30,899 nucleotides of DNA from IMG/VR virus record IMGVR_UViG_3300042463_000555, positions 1-30,899 of that record, one strand, 5' to 3'. Of the stretch, positions 1 through 5,574 are shown piece after piece. A program made the translations under genes and the position numbers. Numbering within the stretch: position 1 is the stretch's first letter; every line of letters starts with the position of its first letter. The DNA is from a virus. Under the pieces are notes generated by a model, which was not told the DNA's origin, did not search any database, and saw only the letters and a program-made list of their open reading frames with translations.

Positions 1-2
1 GG

Positions 3-209
3 GCGACTATCGAAGATGCTAGGAGAGCATTGGGCGCGACTGCACATGAAGGACCGCTTTTGGCGGCAATGCGGGTCACAGAGCAACGCGACAGGCTGGC
101 TGAGGCAATACGAAAACACAGAGATGAGCTTAAACTGACTTCTGGTGATTCTGTTGACAGGATTTTATGGAACACCCTCGAAGCCGTGGAAGGAGGGAGC
201 GATGACTAA
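3..209 (+). CDS. Partial hypothetical early phage protein (C-terminal end)
   Basis: The reading frame is open from the left edge of the window to the TAA at 207-209, giving 68 residues of the C-terminus; the start lies outside. The visible part is charged and helical in character and ends in GGSDD. The last codons contain the GGAGG ribosome binding site of the next gene, whose ATG overlaps the end of this one, so the two are translationally coupled. I recognise no domain. Its place among small genes before a resolvase suggests an early or accessory phage protein. Confidence 0.6.
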   Translation, partial: ATIEDARRALGATAHEGPLLAAMRVTEQRDRLAEAIRKHRDELKLTSGDSVDRILWNTLEAVEGGSDD

Positions 210-525
210 CGAACAAATAAACATAGCAATTGCGGAAGTGTGTGGGTGGACCTCTATTCGCTACAATTCTATCCACGGTAAATGGATGGGAACACAGCCA
301 CAAGAAGACCGTGATGCTTATCACCTCCCCAACTACTGCAACGACCTCAACGCAATGCACGAAGCGGAGAAGGTATTTGATACTGCACTGTATTGTCGAT
401 ATATTAACGAGCTTTGCGATCTAACAATTAAAGGGAGAAACTGTATGTATATGGCAACCGCAGCCCAACGCGCTGAAGCATTTCTAAAAACAATTAAGAA
501 ATGGAAAGGAGGGAGCGATGAGTGA
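202..525 (+). CDS. Phage ABA-sandwich-like small protein
   Basis: This 107-residue protein starts at ATG 202, behind a strong GGAGG at about 191-196. That start is preferred over the upstream in-frame ATG at 145, which lies inside the preceding gene and has no such site. The segment with Trp, LPNY and then NDLNAMHEAEK at about residues 35-60 is the signature I associate with the phage ABA sandwich (BC1872-like) family, a common small phage protein of unknown function, usually in early or accessory regions. The C-terminus reads GGSDE because the DNA there doubles as the next gene's ribosome binding site. Family assignment is from recalled pattern, not a search. Confidence 0.75.
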   Translation: MTNEQINIAIAEVCGWTSIRYNSIHGKWMGTQPQEDRDAYHLPNYCNDLNAMHEAEKVFDTALYCRYINELCDLTIKGRNCMYMATAAQRAEAFLKTIKKWKGGSDE

Positions 526-790
526 CATTCAAAAAACCATCCAAACCCTGCGTGATTTCAACTTATGGCGAAGGTCAGATGAGGATATGGAACAACCCGA
601 TCCGCGGGGAATAGGAGAAGCCATCGACGAAGCGATTGAGGCCATGGAAAAGCTGGGGAGACTAACAGACGCTGCGCTTGCCGTGGTTGATCGCTGGAAA
701 ACGCCATTCTGGAAACAGGTGGAACACACCGGAGTTTACATCGCCGCGCTACGCAAAGCGGTCGAGGAAGTGAAAGGAGGCCCGCAGTGA
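518..790 (+). CDS. Hypothetical early phage protein, 90 aa
   Basis: ATG at 518 overlaps the end of the previous gene by 8 nt and follows a GGAGG at 510-515. The protein is acidic and helical, with a central segment rich in Glu, Ala and Met (about residues 33-45), and ends in KGGPQ, again because the coding DNA contains the next GGAGG site. No catalytic motif is visible. It belongs to a chain of coupled small early genes, and no function can be assigned. Confidence 0.75.
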   Translation: MSDIQKTIQTLRDFNLWRRSDEDMEQPDPRGIGEAIDEAIEAMEKLGRLTDAALAVVDRWKTPFWKQVEHTGVYIAALRKAVEEVKGGPQ

Positions 791-1392
791 GCGCAGGTAA
801 AGGAGACGCCCCGCGCCCGGTGGACGGCGATGCCTACCGCGACAACTACGAAGCCGCGTTTCGCAAAAAGGAAACCACCGAGCCGGAAGAATGGCACCCG
901 AAGGGCGTCGAGTGGAAGCCCGGCTATGGCCGCATGCTGCGGAGCGGCGAGCGACTCCAAGATGGTGACGAGGTTTATGTGGGAAACAACAAGTGGGAGA
1001 AGATCTACCTCACTCACTGGCAAGAGCAACGCGTGCGCAACGGCCTGTACCGCCGCGAGTCCAAGTGGCCGCACGACGACAATCCGTTCATGTCGCCGGA
1101 CCACGACAATGACTCATCGGTCTATGACGAGGCGGTCGCATCCGTCTATCAGGAGCGCAACAACTGCATCACCTACGCCTGCCGGGTGTCGAGCGTGTGC
1201 CGCGAGCTCAAGGACAAGCTCGAACAATACCGGCGACACACCGACACGATCATCACCCTGCTGGAGATCGTCGAAGAAACCGATGAGGGACGGCAATTCT
1301 CCCCGAACTACATACGATCCTGCCGGTCATTCGACCTTCAGAAAATCGGCGAAGCTATCACTCACCTCAAGATGCTGAACGATGAAACCTAA
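787..1392 (+). CDS. Hypothetical phage protein, 201 aa
   Basis: It begins at GTG 787 in a GTGA overlap with the previous stop, with GGAGG about 8 nt upstream. The N-terminus has the pattern SAGKGDAPRPV followed by YRDNYEAAF, which recurs in small phage proteins of unknown role. The middle has a charged stretch with several Trp residues. The C-terminal 100 residues look helical, with a likely coiled coil around residues 120-165 (SVCRELKDKLEQYRR). The strong coding bias and coupling make it a real gene. Function unknown. Confidence 0.75.
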   Translation: MSAGKGDAPRPVDGDAYRDNYEAAFRKKETTEPEEWHPKGVEWKPGYGRMLRSGERLQDGDEVYVGNNKWEKIYLTHWQEQRVRNGLYRRESKWPHDDNPFMSPDHDNDSSVYDEAVASVYQERNNCITYACRVSSVCRELKDKLEQYRRHTDTIITLLEIVEETDEGRQFSPNYIRSCRSFDLQKIGEAITHLKMLNDET

Positions 1393-1477
1393 ACGCACAC
1401 CCAAGAGCATCACCCTCGGCCTCATCATCGCGTATTACGCCGCCGTGTTTTGGCTCAGAAAGAAACTCAACAAATGA
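1382..1477 (+). CDS. 31-aa single-span membrane micropeptide
   Basis: A short frame runs from ATG 1382 to TGA 1475-1477. It encodes a basic N-terminus, a hydrophobic span of about 15 residues (ITLGLIIAYYAAVFW) and a basic tail (LRKKLNK). It overlaps the end of the preceding gene and shares an ATGA with the resolvase gene, so it fits exactly between two coupled genes. The positive flanks around one membrane segment look like a genuine small membrane protein. There is no strong ribosome binding site, so it could be translated by coupling only. Confidence 0.5.
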   Translation: MKPKRTPKSITLGLIIAYYAAVFWLRKKLNK

Positions 1478-1893
1478 TCGAATTTTTCCTGCCCATGATT
1501 CCACCGACAGCGACAAGCCAGACCAAGCGACTGGTCATGGTCGGAGGTAAACCGAGGTTCTTCCCGAAGAAGGAACACGCCAAGGCCGAGGCCGATCTCA
1601 TGACACTCATCAAACCGAACGCACCAACCGAGCCCCTGGACGGCCCGATCCTGCTGCAAGTCGATTTTACATTCCCCTGGCGCAAGACCGAAGGCAAACG
1701 CCGGAAAGAATGGGGGCGCATCCCAAACGACAAACGCCCCGATGCCGACAACCTCGTCAAGCTCGTCGGCGATGTTCTTACAAAAGCGAACTTCTACGCC
1801 GATGACGGACAGGTCGCCGACCTCCGTGTCACGAAGTACTGGGGCAATGAACCCGGCATCAAGATTCTCATCTCACCCATACCAACCCCATAA
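1474..1893 (+). CDS. rusA: RusA-family Holliday junction resolvase
   Basis: This 139-residue protein has the usual RusA length. RusA enzymes are Mg-dependent endonucleases that cut Holliday junctions, in phages to resolve recombination or replication intermediates before packaging. The core KRPDADNLVKLVGDVL (about 88-102), followed by YADDGQV, matches the family's catalytic Asp pattern: D90, D92 and D110 or D111 are the likely metal ligands. ATG 1474 in an ATGA overlap is chosen over the in-frame start at 1450, because residue 1 from 1474 leads directly into the IEFFLPMIPP beta strand typical of the fold. It sits just upstream of the replication genes. Confidence 0.9.
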   Translation: MIEFFLPMIPPTATSQTKRLVMVGGKPRFFPKKEHAKAEADLMTLIKPNAPTEPLDGPILLQVDFTFPWRKTEGKRRKEWGRIPNDKRPDADNLVKLVGDVLTKANFYADDGQVADLRVTKYWGNEPGIKILISPIPTP

Positions 1894-1901
1894 AAACATG
1901 A
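1882..1901 (+). repeat. Duplicated gene leader, copy 1
   Basis: CCAACCCCATAA followed by AACATGA, with 16 nt from repeat start to ATG. The first stop of the overlapped resolvase gene is the TAA within it. A second copy with one difference lies at 2274-2293. Confidence 0.5.
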
Positions 1902-2086
1902 AACCGAAAACATACCGAGTCCTAAGTGAAGCCGTCGAGAACGGCATCAAATACGGATGGCACCGAGCCCACAAGCACGACGAAGATCCAGATCAAATCC
2001 AGATCCAAGGCGCTGTTCACAATGCGATCATGCAGGAGATCAGCGAATACTTCGACTTCGAGGACGACATCCCGACGCTGCACTGA
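1898..2086 (+). CDS. Small acidic hypothetical protein, 62 aa
   Basis: It starts at ATG 1898, 5 nt after the resolvase stop, with no Shine-Dalgarno but an A-rich leader. The protein is acidic and helical (GIKYGWHRAHKHDEDPDQ, then MQEISEYFDFEDD). Small proteins of this kind are frequent in phage replication regions, but I recognise no family with a known activity. The leader CCAACCCCATAA at 1882-1893 recurs almost identically before the gene at 2290, at the same distance from the ATG. Confidence 0.7.
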   Translation: MKPKTYRVLSEAVENGIKYGWHRAHKHDEDPDQIQIQGAVHNAIMQEISEYFDFEDDIPTLH

Positions 2087-2092
2087 AAACCT

Positions 2093-2293
2093 TTGGTGAA
2101 TGGCGGCGGCATCGCGACACGGATGACTGGTTTGGGCAGGATTTTCCAGCCGCCAGCACATCGAGGTCGGGAGGGGATGGTGGAGAAGTACGAAGCCACC
2201 CCGCAACCTTGGAAACCCGGACGCCGAAAAGATGTGGCCACATCGTCCCGCCATTCACCATTCAACATTCACCCCAACCCCATAACAACATGA
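2093..2293 (+). CDS. Doubtful 66-aa reading frame in a 203-nt gap
   Basis: Between the stop at 2086 and ATG 2290 the only + strand frame of note that fits the gap starts at TTG 2093 and ends at TGA 2291-2293, in an ATGA overlap with the next gene. The translated product is basic and Pro-rich (KYEATPQPWKPGRRKD), with no recognisable domain. Minus-strand frames of similar length also cross this stretch, and the last 50 nt are rich in ATTCACC-like runs that look non-coding. It may be a gene, a remnant or simply a leader. Confidence 0.25.
   Translation: MVNGGGIATRMTGLGRIFQPPAHRGREGMVEKYEATPQPWKPGRRKDVATSSRHSPFNIHPNPITT
2274..2293 (+). repeat. Duplicated gene leader, copy 2
   Basis: CCAACCCCATAA at 2274-2285 precedes ATG 2290 at the same 16-nt distance as copy 1 at 1882. 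One base differs in the following A-rich spacer. Confidence 0.5.
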
Positions 2294-2583
2294 CCAAAAA
2301 ATACGACGCAGTCGCCACGATCGGCGAATACACCAACAAGCAAGGCGAGAAGAAAAAGCGATACCTCACCGTGGGAGCGGTGATGGAAGGCAACGACGGG
2401 CGCATGGCGCTCAAGCTCGATGCCCTTCCGACCAATCCCGAGTGGAGCGGCTGGATCGCTTTCTACGAGCCGAAGCAACAGGATGGCGGATACCAGCAAC
2501 GCCCGGCACCACAGCAAAGCGGCCCGAGCCGTCAAGCGATGGCACCGGTGATAAGCGACGAAGACGACGACATTCCATTCTGA
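2290..2583 (+). CDS. Small protein with SSB-like acidic C-terminal tail
   Basis: This 97-residue protein starts at ATG 2290. Residues 1-60 form a short beta-rich domain (KYDAVATIGEYTNKQGEKKKRYLTVG, then MALKLDALPTNPEWSGW). Residues 62-85 are Gln/Pro-rich and flexible, and the protein ends in DEDDDIPF. That terminus closely matches the acidic tip of bacterial single-stranded DNA-binding protein (DDDIPF in E. coli), the docking peptide for replication and repair partners. The N-terminal part is not a recognisable full OB-fold SSB and is shorter than one. Next to a replication protein, a role as a phage ssDNA-binding or partner-recruiting protein is likely but inferred. Confidence 0.7.
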   Translation: MTKKYDAVATIGEYTNKQGEKKKRYLTVGAVMEGNDGRMALKLDALPTNPEWSGWIAFYEPKQQDGGYQQRPAPQQSGPSRQAMAPVISDEDDDIPF

Positions 2584-2589
2584 TCCAAC

Positions 2590-3546
2590 ATGAACTGGCT
2601 GAACTTAAGCATTCAAACGCTGGACTCGGAGAACTTCCTCGGAAGCGATCCGACCCAGCGGGCCACATGGCTCTGCCTGCTGCGCTACTGCATCGGGCAA
2701 GAGAATGGTGGCACAATCACCGCCTGCGCTGGCTGGGCCGATCGCAAGTGGCAACAGCTCGTCCGGGTCACAAGAGACGAAGTACAAAGTGCCTGCGACC
2801 TCTGGCAATGGGATGGTGAGACGCTGGTCGTCTGGGGTTATCCGATCGAGAAAGAGGGGGAGGTGCAACAGCTCAGGGAGCTTGGAAAACTACGCACCCC
2901 TGCAAAGCAAGCAGCAGCACAAAACAATGGAAAGCTCGGTGGTCGCCCACCCAAAACCCAACGAGAAACCCAACAGGAAACCCAACGAGAAACCCAACGA
3001 GAAACCCAACGAGAAACCCAACATAAACCCAACGAAAAACCCATAGAAAGGAAGGAGAAGGAGAATAGAAAGGAAATAGAATCTCTCCCCCCTACCCCCC
3101 AAGGGGAGATGAGCGAGAGCGCGGAGGATTTTTATGCCGAGAACATGCCCACCGCAAACGCTCAATCGATGCTCGATCTCGAAAAGCGCGTACAATCGCT
3201 CAAGAGCGGCTGGGGGCTTCCTCTGGGATACACGGAGCAAAAACTCCTCGCGGCGGCGTCACGCACCCTTTCCGCGCTCAATTCAGCCCAATGGCAAACC
3301 TTAAAGGATTACATGCACGCCAAGATCCCCGAAGGCCGCCCAGCATGGCAGCCACGCACCCGGACAAAGTTCTTGGAAACAGTCGGCGATGTTTGGAACT
3401 ACGCATCGGAATGGCGGAAGCGCCAAGAGGCATCACGCCCGCCACCGAACACGATCCCGATGCCAGTCACATCGAGGCCAACCATCAGCCGGGAGGAACT
3501 CGCCGAGTTCTTCGATCCTATCAAAAAGAAGAAAATGCAATCCTAG
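2590..3546 (+). CDS. Replication initiator/replisome-organiser-like protein
   Basis: This 318-residue protein starts at ATG 2590, 7 nt after the previous gene. The N-terminal 115 residues resemble a winged-helix initiator region of phage replication proteins (WLCLLRYCIGQENGG, then TRDEVQSACDLWQWDG). Residues 123-146 are a run of TQRE tetrapeptides encoded by 12-bp direct repeats, followed by a Lys/Glu-rich linker. The C-terminal 100 residues are helical and may bind a helicase or loader. The layout of DNA-binding domain, repetitive linker and partner domain, next to an SSB-tailed protein and a resolvase, fits a lambda O-like role. No family was identified with certainty. Confidence 0.6.
   Translation: MNWLNLSIQTLDSENFLGSDPTQRATWLCLLRYCIGQENGGTITACAGWADRKWQQLVRVTRDEVQSACDLWQWDGETLVVWGYPIEKEGEVQQLRELGKLRTPAKQAAAQNNGKLGGRPPKTQRETQQETQRETQRETQRETQHKPNEKPIERKEKENRKEIESLPPTPQGEMSESAEDFYAENMPTANAQSMLDLEKRVQSLKSGWGLPLGYTEQKLLAAASRTLSALNSAQWQTLKDYMHAKIPEGRPAWQPRTRTKFLETVGDVWNYASEWRKRQEASRPPPNTIPMPVTSRPTISREELAEFFDPIKKKKMQS
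2956..3027 (+). repeat. Six 12-bp direct repeats (ACCCAACGAGAA) inside the replication gene
   Basis: Units begin at 2956, 2968, 2980, 2992, 3004 and 3016. Units 1, 3, 4 and 5 are identical, unit 2 and unit 6 carry a few changes, and a degraded partial unit follows to about 3042. Because the period is 12, the repeats read in frame as TQRE. A purine-rich, A-rich tract follows (about 3045-3081). They may be iteron-like initiator sites or simply a slippage-expanded linker. Confidence 0.9.
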
Positions 3547-3547
3547 G

Positions 3548-3604
3548 ATGAAACCTTTTGCACTAATCCTCCCAAAGCATCAAATGACAACAAATCCGCC
3601 ATGA
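3548..3604 (+). CDS. Possible 18-aa leader peptide
   Basis: A short frame from ATG 3548 (directly after the replication gene stop) to TGA 3602-3604 encodes an 18-residue peptide, MKPFALILPKHQ then MTTNPP. Its stop overlaps the ATG at 3601 of the next gene. The next gene has no Shine-Dalgarno site, so translation of this peptide could couple it to upstream ribosomes. The length is too short to judge coding bias. Confidence 0.25.
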   Translation: MKPFALILPKHQMTTNPP

Positions 3605-4149
3605 GCGACGAAGATCCCTACACCATGCGCCAAGATCGCGAGGATGCTCGGTACGCCAAAGAGTACCAAGCGTGGATCGCCAGCCTCTCGCCCGAAGAGC
3701 GAAGGAAGGTCGCCAGCATGGGGATCGACAAACCCGACCTCGCTCGATCGTCGAATGGCGTCGGCCTCTCACGCGACGCGGCGGAGAGCTCAACCGCATC
3801 AACTTGGGATCCCGCCCTCGGCGACATCGAAGTCGCCAACGCTTACGCCGAGTCCTCGACCGAGTACACCATGGAGGTCATCCGAAAGTTCCTCCATGAG
3901 CTCGCCCGCCAACGCAACCCGTCACTCACCATCGAATGCTACATGCTCGTCACCGGCGTCGCCTACTCCGGCGATTCCATGACCGACATCGCCCGCCGCC
4001 ACGGATTGACCAGGGCAGCGGTAAGCAAACGCTGCATCGAGCTCGCCGACATGCTCGGCATCCATGCCAGCCGTGCCATGAAGTCCGAAGATGCCCGCAA
4101 GGCTTACAGCACGGCCCGAAAGAAAAGCCTCCAAAAATCTAAGATATGA
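3601..4149 (+). CDS. HTH DNA-binding protein, sigma-region-4-like
   Basis: This 182-residue protein begins at ATG 3601. The first 70 residues are charged and probably disordered. Residues about 90-115 form a helix (MEVIRKFLHELARQ). A helix-turn-helix reading GDSMTDIARRHGLTRAAVSKRC lies at about residues 125-148, of the type found in sigma factor region 4 and phage transcription regulators. The C-terminus is Lys-rich. Placed between replication genes and the terminase genes, it could be a late-gene regulator or a DNA-recognition component of packaging. The second role is less likely, since a small terminase candidate follows at 5026. It overlaps the next gene by 4 nt. Confidence 0.65.
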   Translation: MSDEDPYTMRQDREDARYAKEYQAWIASLSPEERRKVASMGIDKPDLARSSNGVGLSRDAAESSTASTWDPALGDIEVANAYAESSTEYTMEVIRKFLHELARQRNPSLTIECYMLVTGVAYSGDSMTDIARRHGLTRAAVSKRCIELADMLGIHASRAMKSEDARKAYSTARKKSLQKSKI

Positions 4150-4883
4150 AAATGGAAATCGTCACAGAAACCCTAGCCGCCAACCCGACATTGCCGGGTT
4201 TCGAGTCGGAATCCGCCGTCGTCACCGAGGTCGGCATCATGTTCGGGGAAACCCCACCCACCGACTCCGAGATCGAGGACATCATGCTCAAGGCAGTCCG
4301 CATCAGGAACTCAGCCAACTGGGTCATCGGAGACGCTATCAACTACCTTTCCACCCTGCCCGGAGGGGAGCAGTACACCCGCTGGAGCGAGATCACCGGA
4401 CTAGAGGTCTCAACCCTCCAGAACATCGCCACGGTCGCCCGCAAGGTAGGACTAGCCAACCGCAAGGCCGTGCTCAAGTTCGAGCACCACAAAGCAGTCG
4501 CGGCCCTGCCATCACACGATCAGGACATGTGGCTCAACACAGCTATCAAGAACAAGCTCAGCCGGGACAAGCTCCGCAAGTCGATCCTACTCGGCCGCGT
4601 CGCTACCGACGACGACATGCTCAAGCCGGTAGGTGGTGGCATCGATACCGCAGGCGCTCATGTGGCTCGACTCATGGCCTTCGAGCGCAAGCTGGATGAA
4701 GACAAGTGGCTGGAGTGGGCACCGCCCCACAACCTCTACGCCCTGCACCGCGATATGATGCCAGCCATCAAATTCCACACGCGGATACTCAAGGCGATTG
4801 CCAATGCCGGCGACCTCACTATGGCCTCCGAGGTCAGCCGACAGCTCACCGAGTTCACCGAGGCAATTGACTCACTCAAATGA
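4146..4883 (+). CDS. ParB/KorB-HTH-like DNA-binding protein
   Basis: This 245-residue protein starts at ATG 4146, in a 4-nt overlap. Residues about 50-150 hold a pattern seen in phage and plasmid DNA-binding proteins: NWVIGDAINYL, then YTRWSEITGLEVSTLQNIA (a likely helix-turn-helix) and then FEHHKAVAALPSHDQDMWL with a following helical segment. This resembles the ParB/KorB-type HTH region without the N-terminal ParB nuclease or CTPase domain. The C-terminal part is helical. A role in partition, replication control or transcription is possible. It is the last gene before the 142-nt gap that separates the early region from packaging. Confidence 0.55.
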   Translation: MKMEIVTETLAANPTLPGFESESAVVTEVGIMFGETPPTDSEIEDIMLKAVRIRNSANWVIGDAINYLSTLPGGEQYTRWSEITGLEVSTLQNIATVARKVGLANRKAVLKFEHHKAVAALPSHDQDMWLNTAIKNKLSRDKLRKSILLGRVATDDDMLKPVGGGIDTAGAHVARLMAFERKLDEDKWLEWAPPHNLYALHRDMMPAIKFHTRILKAIANAGDLTMASEVSRQLTEFTEAIDSLK

Positions 4884-4920
4884 CCCAGACCACACAAGAT
4901 ACAGGCATGGGGGTGGGGGT

Positions 4921-4933
4921 AAGGAGTCTCCTT
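4921..4933. other. 13-nt inverted repeat AAGGAG-T-CTCCTT
   Basis: Two perfect 6-bp arms around one base lie in the gap between the early and packaging regions. There is no T-run after it, so it is not an intrinsic terminator. The symmetry suits a protein-binding operator. The loop is too short for a stable RNA hairpin unless the stem opens. Confidence 0.35.
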
Positions 4934-4970
4934 GGAGGGGGGTCCGAGGGCGCGGCTTTCCGGACCTACA

Positions 4971-5020
4971 TTGAAAAAATGTGAGAAAACTCTTTTTAGG
5001 GTACCACCAGACCCTGTTTT
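4971..5020 (+). promoter_or_regulatory. Possible control region before the packaging genes
   Basis: A TTGAAA at 4971-4976 is followed after 17 nt by TTTTAG, a weak match to a sigma-70 promoter. Downstream, AGGGT (4998-5002) pairs with ACCCT (5011-5015) and is followed by GTTTT, a short weak hairpin just before ATG 5026. It is the largest intergenic gap outside the doubtful 2087-2289 stretch, so late control here is plausible, but neither element is strong. Confidence 0.25.
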
Positions 5021-5025
5021 AACCC

Positions 5026-5574
5026 ATGTCAACGCCCACCAAGGAAAAGCGCCAAACCCCAGATATTGTACCCACTGTGGTCGATCTGGCGGAGGCTTTG
5101 GGCACTACTCGAAAGACATTGAATGTTTGGCGGAAGCTCGACGGGGCTCCGAGGCCGCGCCCGAATGGTGGTCACTCGGTGACGGAGTGGCGCAACTTCA
5201 TTTCATCGCGTGGGCTCGGATCGCAGACACTTGGATCCCGCGAAGAGCAGTTGATGGATAGCGAGGCGCTGCGGGCTCGGAAGCTACTGGCCGAGGTCGA
5301 GGACCGCGAGCTCAAGGTGCTGGTTCGCAAGGGGCAGTTCGTCCCGATCGACGCGGTGCGTGAGCGGTGGTTCTATCACATCGGACAGGCAAACGCCCTG
5401 CTTCGGAACAAGCTCGAAAACGAATTGCCGCCGCTACTGGTCGGCAGAGATGCGGTCGACATCCGCAAAGAAATGGCCAGGGTGGTCGATGAGTACATCG
5501 CGATCATGAACTCTGGCGATCAAAAGAAGATCCCAAAACTTGAAACCAGAGGACGAAAGAAATCCGACGACTGA
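5026..5574 (+). CDS. Small terminase subunit-like DNA-packaging protein (Nu1-like)
   Basis: This 182-residue protein starts at ATG 5026. Residues about 15-50 form a winged-helix HTH (VVDLAEALGTTRKTLNVWRK, then HSVTEWRNFISSRG) of the MerR/Nu1 kind that recognises phage DNA for packaging. Residues 75-130 form helices including EALRARKLLAEVEDRELKV and AVRERWFYHIGQANALLRN, which resemble the oligomerisation region of Nu1-like small terminases. The basic C-terminus (RGRKKSDD) could contact the large subunit. It overlaps the large terminase gene by 35 nt, the classic partner arrangement. Length matches lambda Nu1 (181 aa). Confidence 0.8.
   Translation: MSTPTKEKRQTPDIVPTVVDLAEALGTTRKTLNVWRKLDGAPRPRPNGGHSVTEWRNFISSRGLGSQTLGSREEQLMDSEALRARKLLAEVEDRELKVLVRKGQFVPIDAVRERWFYHIGQANALLRNKLENELPPLLVGRDAVDIRKEMARVVDEYIAIMNSGDQKKIPKLETRGRKKSDD

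Noticed and set aside
2956-3042. CRISPR array from regular repeats
   Set aside because: The units are 12 bp, contiguous and in frame with a coding gene; there are no spacers.
4736-5032. Minus-strand reading frame across the early/late gap
   Set aside because: It lies mostly antisense to the ParB-like gene and crosses G-runs, with no start signal or recognisable domain.
5507-5574. Frameshift producing a small/large terminase fusion
   Set aside because: No slippery heptamer is present in the overlap, and a TTG start at 5540 explains the large subunit.
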